Position numbers and translations under genes: made by a program. Of a stretch of 64,000 nt of DNA, positions 32,186 through 40,493 are shown piece by piece. The notes under the pieces were generated by a model. It was given only the letters and a program-made list of their open reading frames with translations, did no database searches and had not been told where the DNA came from. Origin of the DNA: JAKVCB01 sp965243695 (lineage in GTDB: Bacteria; Planctomycetota; Planctomycetia; Pirellulales; Lacipirellulaceae); assembly GCA_965243695.1 (NCBI GenBank), contig CBDEWC010000039.1, positions 186,001 to 250,000 on the forward strand, given 5' to 3'. Numbering within the stretch: the stretch's first letter is position 1; each line of letters begins with the position of its first letter.

Positions 32186-33277
32186 CTACCGGGGTTTTTT
32201 CTTGGAGAGGCGGCGGGATAGCTTCTTCTTTTTTAGATTGGTCTTCTTTGTAAGGGGTTTCTTTTTGGCCACTTTTTTAGTTGGGCCAGCCTTTTTCTTG
32301 ACCTTTTGTTTTCCTTTTGGGGTCTTCTTTACGGTTTTCTTGGCAGGTTTTTTGGCGGGTTTTTTAGCAGGTTTTTTGGCGGGTTTCTTGGTAGTGGCAG
32401 TTTTCTTGACCGTTTTCTTGGTAGTGGCAGTTTTCTTGGTCGATTTTTTACCGACTGGTTGTGAAGTCGTTTGGCCCGATTTTGATTTTCCAGTTGGTTT
32501 GCTGGTTTTTTCGCCGCCTGTTTTTGGAAGACTCTTTTTCGTTGCGACTTCTTTTTGCTTTTGGGCAGTCTCCGGTTGTTTTTCCCGTGGCTTGGGAGGA
32601 CGTTTTGGCAGGCGATCTTTGCAGGCGGGGTCGATTTCCAGGAGCAACTTGCGGGCAACCTGTCCGTAGGGATTGCGGCCTACCTCCACGCCTAGGTTGT
32701 GAAGTAGCGAACCAACTTCAATTCCTTTCGATTTCGGAATTGCTCGTTCCAGGCCAGGCACAGCTCTTTTTTTGATCTCGGAGTTGCTGACAAGGCCGAT
32801 TGTTTGGAAGGAAACCATCAAGCCATCATTGACTGGAATGGCGTGCCCATTGAGGGCCGTTTGGGTAACGTATGCCACGACGAAAGGGGTTGAACCATCA
32901 TACCTCTCGATAGTTTTTACGGCCTGCCCAAGGTTTTGTTTTTTCAGAATTTCAACATCGAAGGCGTAAACCGTTTCAAACATGCTGTGCAGTGTACGTT
33001 TAAGCCGTGCGGCGGACGCAGTCGGATCGGCGAGCCCTCGAAAACTTTCCGAGAGTTCTTTGACGCTGCTCACGCGGACCTCGTTCAGGTCGAAATAATC
33101 TTTGGTAAGACTGGCAAAGGCTTTTTCTGCTGCTTCGTGGCTTGAGTTCTCTAACAAGCACGCAAACAGCATATGTTCGAGTAGCGTACGGTCTTTTGCC
33201 GGAGTAGAGGGAGCAAAATGTTTACGAAGTACTCGAACGGTCTTCTTGATCAATGCCGCGCGATTCGGTAACGCCAT
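32186..33277 (-). CDS. endonuclease III-like (HhH-GPD) protein with histone H1-like tail
   Basis: Residues 1-225 have an all-helical pattern like endonuclease III/HhH-GPD glycosylases: LEHMLFACLLENSSHEAAEKAF, AARLKRTLHSMFE and PFVVAYVTQTALNGHAIPVND. The last aligns with the helix-hairpin-helix plus catalytic-Asp region (the Asp of VND is kept). The canonical LPGVGxK hairpin and its catalytic Lys are replaced, and the C-terminal [4Fe-4S] Cys cluster is absent. Residues 225-363 are a Lys/Pro/Ala/Thr-rich tail with repeated KKPA and TTKKTVKKTA units, resembling histone H1. It lies 48 bases downstream of rbfA, where truB is often found. DNA binding is likely; glycosylase activity is doubtful. Confidence 0.75.
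   Translation of the reverse strand: MALPNRAALIKKTVRVLRKHFAPSTPAKDRTLLEHMLFACLLENSSHEAAEKAFASLTKDYFDLNEVRVSSVKELSESFRGLADPTASAARLKRTLHSMFETVYAFDVEILKKQNLGQAVKTIERYDGSTPFVVAYVTQTALNGHAIPVNDGLMVSFQTIGLVSNSEIKKRAVPGLERAIPKSKGIEVGSLLHNLGVEVGRNPYGQVARKLLLEIDPACKDRLPKRPPKPREKQPETAQKQKEVATKKSLPKTGGEKTSKPTGKSKSGQTTSQPVGKKSTKKTATTKKTVKKTATTKKPAKKPAKKPAKKPAKKTVKKTPKGKQKVKKKAGPTKKVAKKKPLTKKTNLKKKKLSRRLSKKKPR
32340..32441 (-). repeat. coding tandem repeats of the Lys-rich tail
   Basis: Four near-perfect 12-base units encode KKPA repeats (about 32340-32391). An overlapping set with 30-base spacing encodes TTKKTVKKTA-like units (about 32385-32441). They stay in frame, and the multiples of three suggest expansion by slippage under selection for protein charge. 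Confidence 0.8.
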
Positions 33278-33325
33278 GGGGAATAGTGGGTTGAATGAGG
33301 GTGTGTGAGAAAATTGGTATTGTGA

Positions 33326-33712
33326 TTAGTTGAACTCAGTTTCGTCTGATGTGTTATCGACAGCTGATTCTGTTGGTAGTACATCATCGAGAATTTTTGA
33401 AAGCGCAATAGATTGTTTTACACCTTGATCCAGTTCAAAGCGGAGTCGTGGGGTGTACCGCGTATCAATGCGATTGGAAATCTTGTTTTGGAGAAACCCT
33501 GCGGAACTTCTCAATCCGTGCAAACATAAATTCTGTTTTATTTCGTCTCCCATGATCGATACATGGACTTTGGCCAGGCGCAAATCTGCCGAAACTTCCA
33601 CATAAGTGACAGTGACGTCTGTGATGCGCGGATCGCGCAAATCGGCGATGATGGCCATGCTGACCACTTCGCGAATTGCCTGAGCCACTTTTTGAACACG
33701 TCGTGATGTCAT
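33326..33712 (-). CDS. rbfA: ribosome-binding factor A
   Basis: This 128-residue protein is the cold-inducible 30S maturation factor that binds near helix 1 of 16S rRNA. It starts MTSRRVQKVAQAIREVVSMAI with LRDPRITDVTVTYVEVSADLRLAKVHVS, a KH-like fold with the family's characteristic spacing. It follows infB by 173 bases, keeping the nusA-infB-rbfA order found across bacteria. The C-terminal tail is acidic. Confidence 0.93.
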   Translation of the reverse strand: MTSRRVQKVAQAIREVVSMAIIADLRDPRITDVTVTYVEVSADLRLAKVHVSIMGDEIKQNLCLHGLRSSAGFLQNKISNRIDTRYTPRLRFELDQGVKQSIALSKILDDVLPTESAVDNTSDETEFN

Positions 33713-33885
33713 GCGGTGAAAATATTACAAGTTTAGGGTGAACGACCAGAGCACCAAGTCGCTGATGGGGGGGCAACTACGGCAGTATCCAGCGACAGGC
33801 AAGTGATTAAAAGTAAGGACTTGGTGGTCGTGATAGGAGAAGCATATTCCCTTGAACCCTATTTTCAGTCGTGTCGCTGGCCCGA

Positions 33886-36654
33886 TCAATCATCGAAGGA
33901 CCGGTCGACGGACTCGGTTTTATAGGCTTCTAGCACGTCTCCCTGTTTGAGGTCATTAAATCCTGATAATTTGATGCCACATTCGAATCCTTCGCGAACT
34001 TGTTTGGCATCATCCTTTTCGCGGCGGAGGGTATCAATCGGATAATCGCCGATGACTGTGTTATCGCGGATGATGCGGCAGCCACCATTCCGCTCGATCG
34101 TACCCGCCAACACCCGACAGCCAGCAACGGTACCGACGCGACTAATCTTGAATATTTGTTGGACCAGCGCCCGTCCGAGTTCAACCTCTTTTTCTTCCGG
34201 TTTGAGCATCCCCTCCAGGGCTGCTTTAAGATCCTCAGTGATTTTGTAAATAACCGAGTAGGACCGGATTTGGACCCCTTTCAGGTTGGCCATTTGTCGT
34301 GCGCCTTCATCGGGTACGACGTTGAAGCCAATAATGATTGCATCGGAAGCATCGGCTAATGTGATATCAGCTTCGGTGACACCACCAACCATGGCTTGCA
34401 GGATCTTAATACGTACTTCCGGATGATCAAGCTTTTCAAACTCTTTCTGGATTGCCTCGATCGACCCACGCACATCGGCTCGCAGGACCAGGTTCAAGGT
34501 TTGTATTTCCTCGGTTGATTCAAGCCGGTCAAAGAGATTTTCGAGGGTGACATGCTGGAAACCAGCATTGGAAAGAGACGCAGTCCGTTCCACCGTCGCT
34601 CTTGATTCCGCAATCGAGCGGGCCTTGGCGATATCGTTGAGCACATAAAAGTGTTCTCCGGCATCAGGTGCCTTATCGAGGCCAATCAAATTGACAGGAA
34701 TACTCGGCCCGGCTTCTTCAAGCCGTTTTTCCGTATCGAGGGTGTCGTACATAGCCTTGACGCGGCCGAATGCGGAGCCACAAGTCAAGATATCGCCCAC
34801 GCGAAGTGTTCCATTTTGAACAATCACTTTGACGACAATACCTCGGCCTGTTTCTTGTTGAGCTTCCAGGCAGGTGCCCAAGGCGAGTCGATCTGGATTG
34901 GCCTTGTACTCGTTGAGTTCGGCAACTGTGAGCATAGTTTCCAGCAACTCATCCAGGCCGAGACCCGTTTCGGCACTGGTCTTAACCACTTCCACATCTC
35001 CGCCCCATTCGCTCGGGACCAATTCGCTGGCTGTCAGACCCTGCAAAGCTTTGTTTTCGTCGACACCAGGTAAATCCATCTTGTTGAGCGCAACAACGAT
35101 TGGCACATCGGCAGCTCGGGCATGGTTGATCGCTTCCTCGGTTTGCGGCATCACACCATCATCAGCGGCGACAACAAGAACGGCGATATCGGTTACGTTT
35201 GCCCCACGGGCTCGCATTTCGGTAAAGGCTTCGTGCCCAGGCGTATCGACGAACGCAATTGAGCGGCCTGCTTTTTCAATAGTGTAGGCGCGAATGTGCT
35301 GCGTGATGCCACCGCTTTCCCCACTGACAACGTCGATTCCAATGATCCGGTCCAATAGAGAAGTTTTACCGTGGTCGACGTGTCCCAAGAAGGTAACAAC
35401 CGGTGGTCGTTCCATCAATTCGGAGGCATCATCTTCGTGGCTGCGAATTTCTTCCAGGATTTGATCTTCAACACTAATCGCCTGTTTGAGTTCGACATTG
35501 ATGCCCAACTCGACGGCGACCATTTCAGTCATTTCCGGATCCATGGTGTCGGTAATACGCACCATGACACCTTCTTCCAGCAGGATCCGTTGAATCTGTG
35601 ATGCGGCCACGCCGGCTGCTTCCGACAACTCGCGGACACTGCAAGGAAGCTGGAGAGCGACTTTATCTTTCCGCGGTGCGGCGGTATTGAGCCCGGAAGA
35701 ACGTCGCAATCGCTGATTCGGGCGAGAGGAACGTTCGTAGCCACCTCGCCTTGGGGAGCGTTGTCGTTGGAGTTGGCGCTGTTCACGCCCACCCAACATG
35801 GGGCGGTTCTCTCCCCGCTTGCCTGGTGTATTCTGAGTACCCCGCCGCTTATCTTTCCGATCGGACCGTCCCTCAGTGGTTTCTTCTGCCGGTGGAACCG
35901 GTTTGGCCGTTTTGGCGTCATGCGCTTTTTCGGATCGCCGTAAGTGGGCAGCCAAAGGTTTGTTACCCGCCTTACCAGCGGCTAGCACGTCGGCCGGGAG
36001 TTTCATGTCGGGTTTTTGAGCTGGCGGATCCGTCGACTTGGATTCGACCGGCTTGGGTTCGGAAATTTTGGGGAGCGGCGCCAGTTTAATGGCAGGCCGC
36101 GCCTTGGGAATAGCGTCCCTTCCACTGGGCTTTTTCTTGGTTGCTGATTTTGGTTTACCCACATCGGGAACTTTGCCACCGAATGAACCGGGACTCACGT
36201 AGTCTTCGCGGCGCATTGCACTTGCCAGTGGGCCAGGCTTTCGAGGAGCCGGCGGGGGCTCTGGTGCAGCCGGCTCCTGGGATTTCAGGTCAGACTCGTC
36301 CGTTGGTGCGGCTGATTCACTTGAGGCAACTGGTTCTTCGGTTGGCGGAGCGGGGGCGGATGCCTTGCTCTTGGGCTGCGGGGAGGGTGCGGCAGGGGGA
36401 ACGATGACCCGCATCTTGCCCTGGTCAGCCGGTGCCGCTGGACGTTCCGGCACGGGCTTTACCGGGTTCGGTTGCGGCTTTGCGCTGGCGCGAGGACCAC
36501 CCTGAATGAATTGTTTGACCTTCTGGACTTCTTCGTCTGTCAAACTAGCAAGGGCAGATCCTTTTCCCGGGACACCAGCCCTGGTGCACAGGCTGACCAG
36601 ATCCTTGCTGTCAAGTTTCAGCTCTTTTGCGAGGGTGTAAATGCGAACCGCCAA
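33886..36654 (-). CDS. infB: translation initiation factor IF-2
   Basis: The 922-residue GTPase positions initiator tRNA on the 30S subunit. It has an N-terminal IF2-N domain (residues 1-50, MAVRIYTLAKELKLDSKDLVSLC) and a long Pro/Ala/Lys/Arg-rich linker (about 55-330). A second IF2-N-like helix set is followed by the GTP-binding domain from about residue 420, with GHVDHGKTSLL (G1), DTPGHEAF (G3) and NKMD (G4), and then domains II-IV. The start codon is TTG (36652-36654), supported by GGAG eight bases upstream, a rare start for an essential gene. Gene order after nusA is the bacterial norm. Confidence 0.97.
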   Translation of the reverse strand: MAVRIYTLAKELKLDSKDLVSLCTRAGVPGKGSALASLTDEEVQKVKQFIQGGPRASAKPQPNPVKPVPERPAAPADQGKMRVIVPPAAPSPQPKSKASAPAPPTEEPVASSESAAPTDESDLKSQEPAAPEPPPAPRKPGPLASAMRREDYVSPGSFGGKVPDVGKPKSATKKKPSGRDAIPKARPAIKLAPLPKISEPKPVESKSTDPPAQKPDMKLPADVLAAGKAGNKPLAAHLRRSEKAHDAKTAKPVPPAEETTEGRSDRKDKRRGTQNTPGKRGENRPMLGGREQRQLQRQRSPRRGGYERSSRPNQRLRRSSGLNTAAPRKDKVALQLPCSVRELSEAAGVAASQIQRILLEEGVMVRITDTMDPEMTEMVAVELGINVELKQAISVEDQILEEIRSHEDDASELMERPPVVTFLGHVDHGKTSLLDRIIGIDVVSGESGGITQHIRAYTIEKAGRSIAFVDTPGHEAFTEMRARGANVTDIAVLVVAADDGVMPQTEEAINHARAADVPIVVALNKMDLPGVDENKALQGLTASELVPSEWGGDVEVVKTSAETGLGLDELLETMLTVAELNEYKANPDRLALGTCLEAQQETGRGIVVKVIVQNGTLRVGDILTCGSAFGRVKAMYDTLDTEKRLEEAGPSIPVNLIGLDKAPDAGEHFYVLNDIAKARSIAESRATVERTASLSNAGFQHVTLENLFDRLESTEEIQTLNLVLRADVRGSIEAIQKEFEKLDHPEVRIKILQAMVGGVTEADITLADASDAIIIGFNVVPDEGARQMANLKGVQIRSYSVIYKITEDLKAALEGMLKPEEKEVELGRALVQQIFKISRVGTVAGCRVLAGTIERNGGCRIIRDNTVIGDYPIDTLRREKDDAKQVREGFECGIKLSGFNDLKQGDVLEAYKTESVDRSFDD

Positions 36655-36862
36655 GGTAAATCTCCAGTTGCTTAGGGCCCTTTTGCAATGGGCCTCGGAA
36701 TCGTCATAAATTCATCGCGGATGGCTCCTCATCTATTTCTCCTTCATACTTGCGAATTATGAAGGGCTTGCCCAAAACAAACCGCTATTACGGCATTGTC
36801 TTTTGTGGTGAGGTCTTTCCTCTAATGTTGTCGCACGGCAACTCAAGCCGTGGTCGGGGCAA

Positions 36863-38494
36863 TTACGAAGACTTGGCCTCCTCGGTTGTGGGACTGTCGG
36901 TTATGGGATCTTCACCGTCAGCTACTTTGTCAGCTACTGTAGGGTTTTGTTCACTTTTGCTCGCTTCTTTAGATTCAGCTTCAGCTACCGCTTCAGATTC
37001 AGCTACCGCTTCCCCTTCTTCCACCGACTGGGTTCCATCGGCAGCCAAGTGGTCATCGTCACCGGTTTTCAACTCAGGTTCAACATCTGAGGACCCGGGG
37101 AGATCCGGTGGCGCCTGTGTCTCAGCATCGACAGCGTTCTCAGTTTCGGCATCGACAGCGTTCTCAGTCTCGGCATCGACAGCGTTCTCAGTCTCGGCAT
37201 CGACAGCGTTCTCAGTCTCGGCATCGACAGCGTTCTCAGATTCAGCAGAATCGCTGGTCGATTCCGCTGGCTGGGCTGTTTGGCTGGCTATCTGAGCCAT
37301 CTTCTCCTGCTCTTTTTTGGCACGGCGCGCTTGCTGGGCTTCTGCTTCTGCCTGTTCGGCGCGGGTCTCTGCAACCTCAACAATGGAGTTGACTTGTTCT
37401 TCGGAGAGCCCTCCCATTTCCATCAAGGCATCGGGCTCAATAATGGAGAGATCGTCATAACTCAGGAAACCTTCTTCCACGAGTCGCTCAGCCAACTCGA
37501 CCTCGACTCCGTCGACGCTGCTGAAACCATCAACAGCTCGATCGATCGATTCGGCCAATTCCTCCTGGGTCATGATCTCAATATCCCACCCCGAGAGCTT
37601 ACTCGCGAGTCGGACATTTTGTCCGCGGCGCCCAATGGCCAGCGATAACTGGTCTTCGCGCACCAGGACAATTGCCCGCCCGAGCATCTTGCAGAGGATC
37701 ACTTGCTCAACTTCTGCCGGTTGCAGGGCATTGGGAATCAGCACCTCAAGGTTTTCGTCCCAGCGTACGATATCGATTCGTTCACCAGCCAACTCGTCGA
37801 CGATATTTTTAATGCGATTACCTCTCACGCCGACACAGGCTCCCACGCAATCGATGCGCTGATCGCTACTAATTACAGCAACTTTGGAGCGATAGCCTGG
37901 TTCCCGTGACATGGCTTTGATTTCGATCACTCCCTCAGCAATTTCGGGAATTTCCTGTTCGAAAAGTCGTTGTACCAATTGTGGCGCCCGACGACTCAAA
38001 ATTACTTTTACCCGACTACCGGCTTTGCGAACTTCATAGACCGTGGCTCGTACTCGTTCATTGACATGATGGGTTTCGCCGGGAATCTGCTCGCTGCGAG
38101 GCAGGATTGCTTCGCAGTTGGTCAAGGCAACAGTAGCGGCTCCTCCTTCGTAGCGCTGAATCACGCCACTGACCATGTACCCTTGCAAGTCGGAGTACTC
38201 TTCGTGCAGCGCATCTCGTTCTGCCTCGCGGATTTTTTGAATCATCACCTGCTTGGCAGTTTGTGCTCCAATTCGGCCAACGACTTCTTCCGAATCAAGG
38301 ACTTCTTCATCGCAGGTGGCATGGACGCTGCCATCCTCTCGGTCGATCTGAACGACGACCTCTGATTCTTCGCCATAATATTTCTTAAGGGCAGAGACGA
38401 GTGCGGATTCGATGCCCTCAAAGACGATTTCTTGATCGATGTTTTTATCGCGGTGTATTGCGTCGACGATCCGCAAGATTTCGGTTGGGTTCAT
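36863..38494 (-). CDS. nusA: transcription termination/antitermination factor NusA
   Basis: The 543-residue protein binds RNA polymerase and nascent RNA to control pausing, termination and antitermination. It has an N-terminal polymerase-binding domain (1-120), an S1 domain (about 130-200), two KH domains (CVGACVGVRGNRIKNIVDEL; LAIGRRGQNVRLA) and helical acidic repeats (IDRAVDGFSSVDGVEVELAERL). Unusually, the last 150 residues are an acidic extension containing five copies of the octapeptide ENAVDAET. GGAG eight bases upstream supports the ATG. It heads the nusA-infB-rbfA operon; no rimP gene precedes it within the window. Confidence 0.96.
   Translation of the reverse strand: MNPTEILRIVDAIHRDKNIDQEIVFEGIESALVSALKKYYGEESEVVVQIDREDGSVHATCDEEVLDSEEVVGRIGAQTAKQVMIQKIREAERDALHEEYSDLQGYMVSGVIQRYEGGAATVALTNCEAILPRSEQIPGETHHVNERVRATVYEVRKAGSRVKVILSRRAPQLVQRLFEQEIPEIAEGVIEIKAMSREPGYRSKVAVISSDQRIDCVGACVGVRGNRIKNIVDELAGERIDIVRWDENLEVLIPNALQPAEVEQVILCKMLGRAIVLVREDQLSLAIGRRGQNVRLASKLSGWDIEIMTQEELAESIDRAVDGFSSVDGVEVELAERLVEEGFLSYDDLSIIEPDALMEMGGLSEEQVNSIVEVAETRAEQAEAEAQQARRAKKEQEKMAQIASQTAQPAESTSDSAESENAVDAETENAVDAETENAVDAETENAVDAETENAVDAETQAPPDLPGSSDVEPELKTGDDDHLAADGTQSVEEGEAVAESEAVAEAESKEASKSEQNPTVADKVADGEDPITDSPTTEEAKSS
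37119..37238 (-). repeat. five-copy 24-base tandem repeat inside nusA
   Basis: Five consecutive 24-base units at 37119, 37143, 37167, 37191 and 37215 differ at only two positions. Each encodes the octapeptide ENAVDAET on the minus strand. The near-identity at synonymous sites indicates recent expansion rather than an old repeat domain. Confidence 0.9.
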
Positions 38495-39067
38495 AGCGAT
38501 TCTCCGCTGGCAGTGTTTTGGCCCACTGCACGGGGCACTTCGAGTTGTCAGGTTGTCAGGTTGTCAGGTGGTTGCCTTGTGTCTGGAATGCCCAGTCACA
38601 TTGCGATTCTTATCCACATCGCACAAACATCTGGCCCACATCGCACAAACATCCGGCTGGCAACGACCACCGACCAGACCCAAAACCGACCGACAGCAGG
38701 GTGGCACCTGATCAACGGTGCCTCCCGCGACCCGCGGATGGAGCTGGCGTGGTCCACGTCCCCGGAACAACCAGCTGGGAAAACCGGGCATTGCAACAGC
38801 CAGGATTTCTCTGGACGTGACCAGACCAAACATCGGTTGACTCCGCCAACCGAACCCTAAAAGGTACTGCCCGGGTAGGATGCTGTCAACCCGCTGAGAA
38901 AGCTCTAAGTTCTCTTGACAATAGGGGCTTGCGCCGTTTTGGGGCCTGCCATGGCAACTGCCCAAAACTTCTGCATAACCACTGCAACCGGATTCCCACT
39001 GCTGCGACAGGATACCTACTATCAAGTCTTATCAGGCCTAAGCGGCCCCTTTTTGATAGGTTGGTTT
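38495..39067. other. intergenic region upstream of nusA, short direct repeats
   Basis: No gene is supported in this gap, which should hold the nusA promoter and leader. It contains three tandem copies of a GTTGTCAG-like unit near 38546-38572. A 21-base direct repeat with 22-base spacing (38614-38634 and 38636-38656, one mismatch) is also present. No clear U-run terminator for the ketosynthase-like gene is visible. Confidence 0.45.
38614..38656. repeat. 21-base direct repeat, two copies
   Basis: Two copies of a 21-base sequence containing CACATCGCACAAACAT lie at 38614-38634 and 38636-38656, differing at one position. They lie 120-160 bases upstream of the nusA start. Confidence 0.75.
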
Positions 39068-40393
39068 TTATTGAGATATCCCTATACAGAGGGCGGCGGC
39101 TTGTCCCTGTGGGGTAACGCTCAGGTTGAGGAAGTGGGTGCCCGGTGATACCTCCTCGCTGGTGACAGCTTGAACCGGACATGCAGGGTCTTGCGTCTGG
39201 TAATTCAGAACCCGCGGCAGTCGGCCATGCTCAAACGCCAGCAGGCTGGCAATTAACTCGATACTGCCACTTCCGGCCCCCAGGTTGCCGAAGCTGCTTT
39301 TCAGAGCGATCAGCGGCACTTGAGAACTGGTTGGTCCGAGCGCTTCTTCGAGCGCTGCGAATTCTTGAACATCGCTTTCGGTAGTACCGAGTCCATGTGC
39401 ATTGATATGCCCAAGCTCAGTACCGTTGATCCTTGCATCTCGTAACGCTGCCTTTATGGCATTCGCAAGAGCTGCCTGACAGTTCCCTTTAAGTTTGCGG
39501 TTGGCAACGAGACTGCTGCCGGCTCCGAGAACTTCAGCATAGATTTTAGCACCGCGGTCACGTGCCGTATCCATTTCTTCGAGTACGAGCATGCCGGCTC
39601 CTTCGCCCGCGACCATCCCGGTACGCGCCTTATCAAATGGGCGACTTGCTTCAGCTGGGATTGAAGTTTCATCGGCCATTTGTTCCGTTTGCAAGGCGTG
39701 CAGTGCCTGCATTGGCAGGATTCGGGTTCCCGTAGCGCCAGCCACCATGCAATCGGCATGTCCGCGTCGGATGGTACGAAACGCCTCCCCTACAGCGAGG
39801 TTGGACGAAGATTCCCGCATGGTGAGTGAATTGTTTGGTCCGCGGAGGTCATTCAAGATCGCGATGTGACTGGCTGGCATGTTCGGCAGGTACTTGAGCA
39901 TCCAGAGCGGCGCCATTTCACCCAGCCCCTCATTGCCCCAGCGACTGAACTGAAAATTTCCTTTTTCTCCGACGCACTTTTCCATGCTGTCGATGTAGTC
40001 GGCTGGCATTGTGAGCATGTAGTCGCTCCCCAGGACAATGCCGGACCGCTCAGGAACAGGAGTCGACTCAGACAGACCTGCACTGGCAAAGGCATGTTGG
40101 GCAGCCGCCACGGCCATTTGGGTCTCGCGACACATGAGTTTGAGACCTTTACGGATTGCCTTTTTTTGGTCGGCTGGCAGGGGGCCAAAGTTATCGATTT
40201 TCCCCGAGAATTCACACGCCTTTCCCGCATATTTCAGCGGCGTTTCGACCGCTGGCGATATCTCGCATCGTACGACACCGCTTTGACCTGCAGCCAGTGC
40301 CGACCAAAACGTGGGAAGGGAATTGCCTAGCGGACTGACAAGTCCAAGGCCGGTGATGACAACACGGCGGGGAGATAGGCGATCGGGCAACAT
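39068..40393 (-). CDS. ketosynthase-like protein lacking the catalytic Cys (KS-beta/CLF-like)
   Basis: The 441-residue protein is a full-length thiolase-fold beta-ketoacyl synthase with GLGLVSPLGNSLPTFW at the start and GPNNSL...VGEAFRTIRRGHAD around the active site. The nucleophile position of TACAS is Glu194 (TMRESSSN). The first catalytic His is kept (His333 in NAHGLGTTESD), the active-site Lys is kept, and the second His is Asn370 (SFGNLGAG). It therefore cannot condense acyl chains by the normal route. It resembles chain-length-factor (KS-beta) subunits, which carry Gln at the nucleophile, and may pair with a true KS elsewhere. The reading frame is intact with normal codon use. No partner KS or ACP is adjacent. 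Confidence 0.88.
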   Translation of the reverse strand: MLPDRLSPRRVVITGLGLVSPLGNSLPTFWSALAAGQSGVVRCEISPAVETPLKYAGKACEFSGKIDNFGPLPADQKKAIRKGLKLMCRETQMAVAAAQHAFASAGLSESTPVPERSGIVLGSDYMLTMPADYIDSMEKCVGEKGNFQFSRWGNEGLGEMAPLWMLKYLPNMPASHIAILNDLRGPNNSLTMRESSSNLAVGEAFRTIRRGHADCMVAGATGTRILPMQALHALQTEQMADETSIPAEASRPFDKARTGMVAGEGAGMLVLEEMDTARDRGAKIYAEVLGAGSSLVANRKLKGNCQAALANAIKAALRDARINGTELGHINAHGLGTTESDVQEFAALEEALGPTSSQVPLIALKSSFGNLGAGSGSIELIASLLAFEHGRLPRVLNYQTQDPACPVQAVTSEEVSPGTHFLNLSVTPQGQAAALCIGISQ

Positions 40394-40493
40394 AACCGTG
40401 GATGCTTAACTGAAAACGGGTTTGGGGTGAGGGCGACCGTTGGAGGTCAATTGCGAATTCCCACACATAGAGTCTACCGTTTTTTGCATCTCC

